Shown here piece by piece: positions 15,430 through 22,814 of a stretch of 64,000 nucleotides of DNA. Position 1 is the first letter of the stretch. Each line of letters opens with the position of its first letter. The DNA is from Urechidicola croceus. GTDB lineage: Bacteria; Bacteroidota; Bacteroidia; Flavobacteriales; Flavobacteriaceae. Under the pieces are notes generated by a model. It was not told where the DNA came from and did no database searches. It saw only the letters and a program-made list of their open reading frames with translations. The DNA is taken from contig CAJIZG010000004.1 in the NCBI GenBank assembly GCA_905181865.1, forward strand, positions 310,001 through 374,000, given 5' to 3'. The position numbers and the translations under genes are program-made.

Positions 15430-16827
15430 TTATAAATTTCTTTTACTTAATTCGGTATAATATTTATAAAACAAGGGAATGGTTTCAATGCCTTTTAAAT
15501 AATTAAAAATTCCAAAATGTTCGTTGGGAGAGTGGATGGCATCACTGTCTAGTCCAAATCCCATTAAAATAGTTTTACTATTTAATTCTTCTTCGAATAA
15601 AGAAACAATTGGAATGGATCCTCCACTGCGTTGAGGGATTGCTTGTACTCCAAAACTTTCGGTATAGGCTTTATTAGCGGCTTTGTATCCAATATTATCA
15701 ATGGGTGTTACATAACCTTGTCCGCCATGATGCGGCGTTACCTTAACCTTTACAGATTTTGGAGCAATACTTTTAAAATGTTCTGTGAATAGTTCTGTGA
15801 TTTCATGCCAATCTTGGTTTGGAACTAATCGCATAGATATTTTTGCATACGCTTTTGAAGCAATGACAGTTTTGGCACCTTCACCAATATAACCTCCCCA
15901 AATTCCGTTTACGTCTAATGTAGGTCTAATTGAATTCCGTTCGTTGGTTGTGTATCCTTTTTCCCCAAACACTTCATCAATGTCTAACGCATCTTGGTAT
16001 CCTTCTAATAAAAACGGAGCTTTAGCCATTTCAGCTCTTTCTTCTAGTGATAATTCTTCAACGTTGTTATAAAATCCAGGAATTACAATGTGATTGTTTT
16101 CATCATGCAATGAAGCAATCATTTTAGTCAAAATATTAATGGGATTTGCTACGGCTCCCCCATATAACCCAGAATGTAAATCCCTATTTGGTCCGGTTAT
16201 TTCAACTTCTACATAACTTAAACCTCTAAGCCCTGTTGTGATTGATGGTTGAGAGTTACTAATCATTCCAGTATCTGAAATTAGAACAATGTCGTTTGCT
16301 AATTTCCCTTGATTTCGTTTCACATACCAACTCAAACTTTCAGACCCTACTTCTTCTTCACCTTCAATCATAAATTTTACATTGCATGGTAATTGATTGG
16401 TTTGCGTCATCAATTCTAAAGCCTTTACATGCATGTACATTTGACCCTTATCATCACAGGCTCCTCGAGCAAAAATGGCTCCTTCTGGATGAATGTCCGT
16501 CTTTTTTATGATGGGTTCAAAAGGTGGAGAGTCCCATAATTCAATCGGGTCTGCTGGCTGAACATCGTAATGTCCATAAACCAATATGGTTGGGAGATCT
16601 TCAGAAATTATTTTTTCTCCATATACGATCGGATATCCAGGAGTTTCGCATATTTCAACAGTACCACAACCGGCCTTTTCTAGTGCTAATTTTACCGCAT
16701 CGGCAGTTTTTAATACGTCATTTTTATAGGCTGGATCGGCACTAATAGAAGGCGTTTTAAGTAATTCAATGAGTTCATTGATGAATCTGTCTTTATGTTC
16801 TGAAATATAAGATTGAATATGTTGCAT
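15430..16827 (-). CDS. M20-family dipeptidase (metallopeptidase)
   Basis: M20 dipeptidases cleave small peptides with two zinc ions. The 465-residue protein shows the ligand set in order: YGHYDVQPAD near residue 86, ARGACDDKGQMY near 120, the general base and ligand in IEGEEEVGSES near 154, LISDTGM near 183 and the last His in SPNEHFG near 444. The dimerisation domain (GLRGLSYVEVEITG, then DLHSGLYGGAV) sits between. No signal peptide, so cytoplasmic. It lies downstream of the GMC gene but behind a terminator, so it probably has its own promoter. Confidence 0.92.
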   Translation of the reverse strand: MQHIQSYISEHKDRFINELIELLKTPSISADPAYKNDVLKTADAVKLALEKAGCGTVEICETPGYPIVYGEKIISEDLPTILVYGHYDVQPADPIELWDSPPFEPIIKKTDIHPEGAIFARGACDDKGQMYMHVKALELMTQTNQLPCNVKFMIEGEEEVGSESLSWYVKRNQGKLANDIVLISDTGMISNSQPSITTGLRGLSYVEVEITGPNRDLHSGLYGGAVANPINILTKMIASLHDENNHIVIPGFYNNVEELSLEERAEMAKAPFLLEGYQDALDIDEVFGEKGYTTNERNSIRPTLDVNGIWGGYIGEGAKTVIASKAYAKISMRLVPNQDWHEITELFTEHFKSIAPKSVKVKVTPHHGGQGYVTPIDNIGYKAANKAYTESFGVQAIPQRSGGSIPIVSLFEEELNSKTILMGFGLDSDAIHSPNEHFGIFNYLKGIETIPLFYKYYTELSKRNL

Positions 16828-16865
16828 AATTGTTGAATTAAGGATTCCAAATGTAGGCTATTTCA

Positions 16866-16895
16866 ATAAAAAAGTCGCTCTAAAAGAGCGACTTT
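16866..16895 (-). terminator. Rho-independent terminator between the GMC and M20 genes
   Basis: AAAGTCGCTC (16871-16880) pairs with GAGCGACTTT (16886-16895) around a five-base loop; on the minus strand it is followed by TTTTTTATT. It lies 23 bases past the stop of the GMC oxidoreductase gene. Confidence 0.85.
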
Positions 16896-16917
16896 CAGTT
16901 TTATACAATACAAATAA

Positions 16918-18627
16918 TTATCCTTTTTTAGACGCTTTAATGGCATGATCTACCGCTCTTGCAGTTAACGCCATGTAGGTTAAAGAAGGGTTTTGCGTGG
17001 CCGTTGAAGTCATACAAGCGCCATCTGTAACATATACATTTTTACAAGTGTGTAATCGATTCCATTTATCGAGTAACGAAGTTTTAGGATCTTTACCCAT
17101 ACGTACTCCACCCATTTCGTGAATATCATTACCCGGAGCTCTATTATTGTCATTCGATTTTATATTGGTGAATCCAGCCGCTTCAAACATTTCTGTAAAC
17201 TGTTCCACATAATCATCTACCATTTTTAAATCATTCTCGTCGTAATCAAGGTTGATTCGTAATTGTGGAATACCGTATTTATCTGTTTTTGTAGCGTCTA
17301 GGCTCAACTGACTTTTTTCTTTAGGAATGGTTTCTCCCATCATGTGTGAACCAACTCTCCAATTCCCATACGTAGGGTTTAGTAGATTTTCCTTCAATTC
17401 CTCACCGACGCCATTTTTATTTTGAATAATTTTCCTGCTGGCACTAAATCCGGCTGCATATCCACGCAAGAAATCTGTTTCTTGTTTGTGAACATTTCTA
17501 AATCTAGGAACATAAGCACTGGTTGGTCTTCGTCCTTCCGTTGTTTTGTCTAAGTTACCATCAAATTCTGCACTAATACTTACTTTGTAATTGTGAAATG
17601 CAATGTATTTTCCTAATAAACCATTGTCGTTTCCAAGTCCGTTAGGGAAGCGTTTAGATTTAGAATTTAATAAAATCATATTACTGTTAAATGCACTACC
17701 ATTTACAAAAATAACAGGTGCGAAATATTCAGTGGTTTCTTTGGTAATCGCATCGATAACTAAAACTCCGGTTGCTTTTTCTTGCGTATCGTCATAAATT
17801 ACAGAATGTACAACTGCATCGTTTTTTAAGGTTAAATTACCTGTTTTTTGTGCCCAAGGAATGGTGCTTGCATTGCTACTAAAGTAGCCGCCGAAAGGAC
17901 AACCTCTTCTACATAAATCACGCTGCTGACAGAGCATTCTCCCTTGTTGTGTAAAAATATCTTTATTTTCAGTTATGTGTGCACATCGTGCATAAATAAC
18001 GTGCCTTGATCCACCATACTTTTTGGCTACGACTTCTTTAAAATGTTCCTCTGTACAATTCAGTCCAAGAGATTTTAAAAATTCTCCATCAGGCAACACA
18101 TCGAGTCCGTCATATTCTCCGGAGATGCCAGCAAATTTTTCAACATGACTGTACCATGGAGCTAAATCTTTATAGCGAATTGGCCAATCAACAGCAAATC
18201 CATCTCTAGCAGGTCCTTGAAAATCTAAATCTCCCATGCGCTGCGTTTGTCTTGCCCATAACAAAGATTTTCCGCCTGTTTGGTAAGAGCGAATCCAATC
18301 GAACCTGTTTTCTTGAATATAAGGTTGCTCGTCATCCTTCGTAAAAAAGTGTTCAGAATCTTCTTTATAATTATAGCATTTTGCTGCAATAGGATTTTTA
18401 ATCCGTAAATCATTAATTGCTTGACCTTTATGTTTTAATTCCCATGGTTGGAGATTTGTAGTAGGATAATCTTTTATATGCTCTACCGATTTGCCTCTTT
18501 CTAGAACCAAGGTTTTAAGTCCTTTTTCTGTAAATTCTTTGGCTGCCCATCCTCCACTAATACCGGACCCAATTACAATGGCGTCAAACGTATTATTCTT
18601 TGTACTGTCAATATTAAAATTAGCCAT
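16918..18627 (-). CDS. GMC-family FAD-dependent oxidoreductase
   Basis: The 569-residue protein begins with the FAD Rossmann motif DAIVIGSGISGGWAAKEF, shows the GGKSLLWARQTQR loop near residue 118, a Cys-rich segment (CQQRDLCRRGCPFGGYF near 235), and ends with the GMC_oxred_C landmarks NDIHEMGGVRMG (catalytic His region) and ATQNPSLTYMALTARA (catalytic Asn). It resembles the large subunit of membrane gluconate 2-dehydrogenase-type enzymes that oxidise sugars or polyols. It has no signal peptide of its own; the partner upstream overlaps it by eight bases and carries one. The substrate is unknown. Confidence 0.9.
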   Translation of the reverse strand: MANFNIDSTKNNTFDAIVIGSGISGGWAAKEFTEKGLKTLVLERGKSVEHIKDYPTTNLQPWELKHKGQAINDLRIKNPIAAKCYNYKEDSEHFFTKDDEQPYIQENRFDWIRSYQTGGKSLLWARQTQRMGDLDFQGPARDGFAVDWPIRYKDLAPWYSHVEKFAGISGEYDGLDVLPDGEFLKSLGLNCTEEHFKEVVAKKYGGSRHVIYARCAHITENKDIFTQQGRMLCQQRDLCRRGCPFGGYFSSNASTIPWAQKTGNLTLKNDAVVHSVIYDDTQEKATGVLVIDAITKETTEYFAPVIFVNGSAFNSNMILLNSKSKRFPNGLGNDNGLLGKYIAFHNYKVSISAEFDGNLDKTTEGRRPTSAYVPRFRNVHKQETDFLRGYAAGFSASRKIIQNKNGVGEELKENLLNPTYGNWRVGSHMMGETIPKEKSQLSLDATKTDKYGIPQLRINLDYDENDLKMVDDYVEQFTEMFEAAGFTNIKSNDNNRAPGNDIHEMGGVRMGKDPKTSLLDKWNRLHTCKNVYVTDGACMTSTATQNPSLTYMALTARAVDHAIKASKKG

Positions 18628-19177
18628 TGATATTTATTTTTTCGGTAGGATTTATAGTTTTACAAGGTACATAAGAGCCAGCACCTGGAACTAGTTTGTA
18701 AGGCATTTGTTGTGTCATGATGTATTCGGAATTCATGTAGCCAGAAATAGCAATTCTTTTTGTTGTATTTAAAAAGTTTTGAATGTCTGAATTTGCTTGC
18801 CTCGATTTTATTAAATTTTTAAGCATATTTGCACGGTCATTTTCTTTCAAATTGACAAAATATTTTTTAGAAAGTTCAAGAACTTTCATATCGAATTTTG
18901 CTAATCCATTTAGGAAAGATTCTTGTGTTTCTTTTGTACTGCAATCATCAATCATAACCCAAACAAAATTTTGCACTTTTAAGGATAAACCGCCTGGTAT
19001 TTCACCTTCAGGCAATAAAGTGCCAACAATTGCTTCTACAAGAAACTCTTGTTTAGCATCTATATATAGTTTGTTTAATAGGATAGAAACTTTCTCGTCA
19101 GAAAAATCACAAGATGGAAATAGTAACATACCACTCGTAAATAGGCCTATGTTTTTGAGAACTTTACGTCTTTTCAT
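18620..19177 (-). CDS. Gluconate 2-dehydrogenase subunit 3 family protein
   Basis: This is the small subunit that usually accompanies GMC-type dehydrogenases. The 185-residue protein starts MKRRKVLKNIGLFTSGMLLF followed by PSC, a twin-arginine-like leader with a possible lipobox. The conserved core follows: EAIVGTLLPEGEIPGGLSLK, VQNFVWVMIDDC, and YFVNLKENDRANMLKNLIKS. Its end overlaps the GMC gene by eight bases, showing tight coupling; the small subunit may carry the large one through the Tat pathway. No cytochrome c subunit gene lies next to the pair. Confidence 0.88.
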   Translation of the reverse strand: MKRRKVLKNIGLFTSGMLLFPSCDFSDEKVSILLNKLYIDAKQEFLVEAIVGTLLPEGEIPGGLSLKVQNFVWVMIDDCSTKETQESFLNGLAKFDMKVLELSKKYFVNLKENDRANMLKNLIKSRQANSDIQNFLNTTKRIAISGYMNSEYIMTQQMPYKLVPGAGSYVPCKTINPTEKINING

Positions 19178-19255
19178 AGTTGTTCATTAGGTTTATGATT
19201 CTTGTATCAAAATTACAGAGTAAATATAAATATTTTTCAGTAATTGTATTTACAA

Positions 19256-19445
19256 CTCCCGCTTATAAGTAGGGCAGAATCATACTTTTAATTTTTTCTT
19301 AAAAATATTCAATATTAATGTTAAATCAATATTTTTTATATGAGACATTAAGAATGTGTAAGGTGAAAATTAGGTTAAAACTGTTAAGTGCATAAAAGTA
19401 AATTTTAACAAAGTATGATTCTGCCCTGCTTTTATAAGGGGTAGG
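19256..19445. repeat. MITE-like element with long terminal inverted repeats
   Basis: The left arm 19262-19288 (CTTATAAGTAGGGCAGAATC then ATACTTT) and the right arm 19410-19438 are inverted copies with two extra bases and one change in the right arm; weaker pairing continues a few bases outward. The 120-base centre is A/T rich without a coding frame. A small non-autonomous element about 190 bp long with identical ends is the likeliest reading. I see no clear target duplication. Confidence 0.6.
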
Positions 19446-19487
19446 TTATAATGAATTAAGATTCATTATAATTTATAAAAGAACTTC

Positions 19488-19517
19488 TTTGTGATTTACA
19501 AGTATTGTGTATATTTG
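19488..19517 (+). promoter_or_regulatory. Bacteroidota-type promoter of the tRNA-Leu gene
   Basis: TTTG at 19488-19491, 18 bases, then TATATTTG at 19510-19517, an exact fit to TAnnTTTG. The tRNA begins 11 bases later. Confidence 0.75.
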
Positions 19518-19527
19518 CACCCTCTTT

Positions 19528-19609
19528 GCGGGCGTGGTGGAATTGGTAGACACGCTAGACTTAGGATCTAGTGCCGCAAGGTGTGAGAGTTCGAGTCTCT
19601 CCGCCCGCA
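19528..19609 (+). tRNA. tRNA-Leu, anticodon UAG
   Basis: Acceptor GCGGGCG (19528-19534) pairs with CGCCCGC (19602-19608), with A as discriminator and no encoded CCA. The anticodon arm CTAGA-CTTAGGA-TCTAG gives anticodon TAG. A long variable arm (TGCCGCAAGGTGT) marks the class II leucine type, and GTTCGAGTC forms the T loop. Confidence 0.97.
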
Positions 19610-19618
19610 CAAGAATAG

Positions 19619-19650
19619 TCCTGATTACATATTTTGTAGTCAGGATTTTT
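19619..19650 (+). terminator. Terminator after tRNA-Leu
   Basis: TCCTGATTACA (19619-19629) pairs with TGTAGTCAGGA (19635-19645) with one mismatch, followed by TTTTT. Confidence 0.8.
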
Positions 19651-19780
19651 GTTTTATACCATTATTTTTATGATTACTATTTTTTGAGATTTATTTAACT
19701 TTTAATAGAACTGCAGGTTTGAATGGAAACCTTATTTTTACGGCGAAACGTAAATAAAATTAAAACCAAAATTTATTACA

Positions 19781-20323
19781 ATGAAGAAAAATTTATTATT
19801 TATTGCTTTTATAGCAATCGGATTATTATTTAGTAATGAAATTACAGCTCAGAAATTTGCTGGATTAGATAAAAGTCCTATGGACGGAGCATCGTATCCT
19901 GCAGATTATAAAGAGTCTAACAAAATGGTGAAAATCATTTATGGTAGACCTCAATTAAAAGGGAGAACGGTTGAGAAATTAGCGCCTAAAGGAAAAGTTT
20001 GGAGAACTGGTGCAAATGAGGCTCCCGAAATTACATTTTATAAAGATGTAACTTTTGGAGGGAAAGCTGTAAAAGCGGGAACGTATAGTTTATTTACGAT
20101 TCCAAATGATGGGGAATGGACCGTAATTTTAAGTACAGCAGAAAATGTATGGGGTTCTTATTTTTATAAAGAAAATGAAGATGTAGTGCGTGTATCAGGA
20201 GTAGTTTCAGAATCGGCAGAAGTAATTGAAGCCTTTTCAATTGCTTTTGACGGAGAAGGAAATAACGCAAATATGCATTTTGGATTTGGAAATACAGTTG
20301 TAACGGTTCCTGTAAAAGGATAA
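19781..20323 (+). CDS. DUF2911-family secreted protein
   Basis: The 180-residue protein starts with a signal peptide (NLLFIAFIAIGLLFSNEITA, cleavage after AQ) and contains the DUF2911 block: SPMDGASYP near residue 32, YGRPQLKGRTVE near 53, GKVWRTGANEAPEITFYKDV near 70 and AGTYSLFTIP near 96, then WTVILSTAENVWGSYFY. The family is common and often multi-copy in Bacteroidota; its function is unknown. The gene stands alone between the tRNA and a hairpin. Confidence 0.9.
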   Translation: MKKNLLFIAFIAIGLLFSNEITAQKFAGLDKSPMDGASYPADYKESNKMVKIIYGRPQLKGRTVEKLAPKGKVWRTGANEAPEITFYKDVTFGGKAVKAGTYSLFTIPNDGEWTVILSTAENVWGSYFYKENEDVVRVSGVVSESAEVIEAFSIAFDGEGNNANMHFGFGNTVVTVPVKG

Positions 20324-20341
20324 ACAATTTATTTTTAATAT

Positions 20342-20376
20342 ATAAGGGTCGAAAAACTTAGTTTTCAGACCCTTAT
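20342..20376. terminator. Hairpin between convergent DUF2911 and lipoprotein genes
   Basis: ATAAGGGTC (20342-20350) pairs with GACCCTTAT (20368-20376). The T run after the stem is poor on both strands, but its position between convergent genes suits a shared terminator. Confidence 0.55.
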
Positions 20377-20437
20377 GTATTTAATATAGGCTCTGAAATT
20401 TATTTCAGCATGTCGATATCTGCATAAATATGTATAA

Positions 20438-21091
20438 TTACTCTGTCGGAGTAATCATAATATGTGCGTTGTATTTCCCGGGAAACATTAACCATGGATG
20501 GCTGCTTACATTCGGACTTAATGGAAGACCGGTAGTTGCTTGAGTTGCATACGGAATATAAACTACATAGCGATATTTAGCATTAATAATGGAATCATTT
20601 TTTGTATCAAAATAACCATCTTTGCCATAATAAATATGTAAGGTTGCCGGTGATTCAGGTAGTTTTAAGATACCAGACTTTGCTTCAGAGGATCTAGTTT
20701 CTTCTTTTTCCTTTCTAGATTTCCCTTCCTTGACAAGCGCTCTTCCTCTGGCCATTATTGGTTCTAAACTTGTATGGTAAGAAACAATTTGAAATCCATC
20801 TTTTTCAGGGTTGTCAGCAATACAAATAAATTCGTTTGAACCTTCTCTAAGGACGATTAATTTCCCTTCCGTATCATAGCCATATACTTTGGCTTCTTCT
20901 CTGGCTTTTTTTGGTGCAGCTATAATTGCAGCGGCAATTTGTTGTTCATTGCTTAAGATTTGATTTCTTGGAATTTCTTTAGAAACCTGTTCATCAGTAG
21001 TTGCATTTTTTTCAGCTTCTTTTTGTTGCTGATTGTTATTACAAGATGCAAGTAAGATGATAAGTGTAAGTAAAGAATAATAGATTCTCAT
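20438..21091 (-). CDS. Uncharacterised lipoprotein
   Basis: The 217-residue product begins MRIYYSLLTLIILLASC, a lipoprotein signal with lipobox LASC, followed by an Asn/Gln/Lys-rich linker. The globular part has QIAAAIIAAPKKAREEAKVY, GKLIVLREGSNEFICIAD, an acidic-basic helix (KEGKSRKEKEETR) and TLHIYYGKDGYF, ending in MFPGKYNAHIMITP. I recognise no enzyme motif. It is likely anchored in the outer or inner membrane facing the periplasm. Confidence 0.7.
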   Translation of the reverse strand: MRIYYSLLTLIILLASCNNNQQQKEAEKNATTDEQVSKEIPRNQILSNEQQIAAAIIAAPKKAREEAKVYGYDTEGKLIVLREGSNEFICIADNPEKDGFQIVSYHTSLEPIMARGRALVKEGKSRKEKEETRSSEAKSGILKLPESPATLHIYYGKDGYFDTKNDSIINAKYRYVVYIPYATQATTGLPLSPNVSSHPWLMFPGKYNAHIMITPTE

Positions 21092-21187
21092 GATTTTAGT
21101 TTTGAACCGGTTTGGCAGTCGGTTTGATTTATTTCAAAAGTACTAAAATATTCGAAGTATTAGACAACACTTTATAGATGAGACTAT

Positions 21188-21634
21188 TTACTTATTATTT
21201 AAGATAATATTTTCAAAGTCTATTACTTTCTCTAATTTATTGAAGATGCCAATCATATCTTCAGGTGGCGTTGTTAACTTTCTTTTGGCCAAGTCTATCC
21301 AAGCGCCATAAACAGAAATCTCTGCAGAGACGACCCCATTTGCTTTAATAATTTGGTGCTTAAATTTGAAACGTTCAAATTTTTCTGAAGCTCCTATGAA
21401 AATTAGGTTTACAGTAATATCCTCACCCAATTTTATTTCTCTATAGAATTTAGTGTTTTCAGAAAATAATATAGGGCCAATATTATGCTTGGAAAATTCA
21501 GTTAATGAAAAGCCTTGTTCTGAAAAAAAACGAGATCTCACTTCTGCCGCATAGTCATTATAGGCCGTATGTCGCATGTGTGAATTCGCATCAAAATTTG
21601 CCCAAATCGTGGGGAAAGTAATTTCAAACTTCAT
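21188..21634 (-). CDS. Acyl-CoA thioesterase-like hotdog protein (4HBT family)
   Basis: The 148 residues form a single hotdog domain: FPTIWANFDANSHMRHTAY has the conserved Asp/Asn-x-x-x-His segment of 4-hydroxybenzoyl-CoA-type thioesterases, followed by the helix NDYAAEVRSRFFSEQGF and strands KFYREIKLGEDITVNLIF and SAEISVYGAWIDL. These enzymes hydrolyse acyl-CoA in the cytoplasm; the chain length is unknown. The gene is followed 50 bases away by the permease gene on the same strand. Confidence 0.82.
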   Translation of the reverse strand: MKFEITFPTIWANFDANSHMRHTAYNDYAAEVRSRFFSEQGFSLTEFSKHNIGPILFSENTKFYREIKLGEDITVNLIFIGASEKFERFKFKHQIIKANGVVSAEISVYGAWIDLAKRKLTTPPEDMIGIFNKLEKVIDFENIILNNK

Positions 21635-21683
21635 CGTCTTAAATTAAAATTTTAGTGCTCAAAAATAGTCTTTTATTTGCAAA

Positions 21684-22772
21684 TTAATTTTTTACATCCA
21701 AGGCATCTCTCAGTGCGTTTCCAATAAGCATAAAGGCCAGTACTAAACTCATAATAGCAAGACCTGGGATAACTGCTAAATAGGCTTTTCCAACGATTAT
21801 ATAACTATAATGATCCTTTATCATGGCGCCCCATGATGGCGTAGGTGGCTGTGCTCCAATACCTAAAAAACTAAGGCCACTTTCAATTAAAATTGCCGCT
21901 GCAAAATTCGCTGCTGAAATCACAATAATAGGAGCCATGATATTTGGTAAAATATGCTTAAAAATAATTCTAAAATCTGAAAATCCAAGTACTTTGGCCG
22001 CTTCAACATATTGTTGTTGTTTGGTACTTAATATTTGTCCGCGAACAATCCTCGCAACTTCCACCCACATTGTCAATCCTACGGCAATAAAAATTTGCCA
22101 AAATCCTTTTCCCAATGCCAGTGTTATGGCTATTACTAAAAGTAGGGTTGGTATAGACCAGGTAATGTTAATTAACCACATAACCATATTGTCAACTTTA
22201 CCACCGTAATAACCTGCAATTGCTCCAACCGTAATTCCTAAAACTAAGGATATGAAAACTGCAATAAATCCAATAAAAAAGGAGATCCTTGTTCCTATTA
22301 AAATTCTACTCAAAAGATCTCTTCCATATTTGTCCGTTCCTAAATAGAAAGTTTTCTCTTTTATCGAGTCTATCGGGTTTTTATTGAAATTTTGAATAGG
22401 ATAAGACTTTGTTTGTTGAAGGCTAGGATAGTCAGAATATAACTTCACAACTAATTGGTCATTGGAGATGACATAAGAAGAAATAGGTACTTCTGAAGTT
22501 TTAGTAGTACTTCCTTTTATAATAAAGTCAACAAGAGATTGCTCTTTGGATTCTGAGGGTAGGGTTAGAATTTGAGTTGTAAAACCTGGTGGTTTGGAAT
22601 GAATTTCAAGATGCATTTGATTGGCATTGTTCGAATTGTCTGGAGCAACGGCATAACAAAAAATAGCAATGAATCCGCAAAGTATAATATACCAAAAACT
22701 AAGCACTCCGGTGGTGCTTTTTTTAAAGCGCTGAAGTGCTATTTTTGTTAATGATGTAGGTTTTTCTTGCAA
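21684..22772 (-). CDS. ABC transporter permease, DppC/OppC type
   Basis: The 362-residue protein has an N-terminal membrane helix (FWYIILCGFIAIFCYAVAP), a soluble periplasmic insert, DSIKEKTFYLGTDKYGRDLL (the typical DppC/OppC entry), then the BPD_transp_1 core with the EAA motif EAAKVLGFSDFRIIFKHILP and ESGLSFLGIGAQPPTPSWG. It would pair with a DppB-type permease, ATPases and a binding protein, none of which is adjacent. The substrate is probably oligopeptides, by family only. The start codon is TTG: the frame upstream runs back to the stop of the prc gene without an ATG. Confidence 0.88.
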   Translation of the reverse strand: MQEKPTSLTKIALQRFKKSTTGVLSFWYIILCGFIAIFCYAVAPDNSNNANQMHLEIHSKPPGFTTQILTLPSESKEQSLVDFIIKGSTTKTSEVPISSYVISNDQLVVKLYSDYPSLQQTKSYPIQNFNKNPIDSIKEKTFYLGTDKYGRDLLSRILIGTRISFFIGFIAVFISLVLGITVGAIAGYYGGKVDNMVMWLINITWSIPTLLLVIAITLALGKGFWQIFIAVGLTMWVEVARIVRGQILSTKQQQYVEAAKVLGFSDFRIIFKHILPNIMAPIIVISAANFAAAILIESGLSFLGIGAQPPTPSWGAMIKDHYSYIIVGKAYLAVIPGLAIMSLVLAFMLIGNALRDALDVKN

Positions 22773-22814
22773 GTAAAAAGTTCTTAAAGAACGTAAAAGT
22801 TCGAATTTAGGTTT

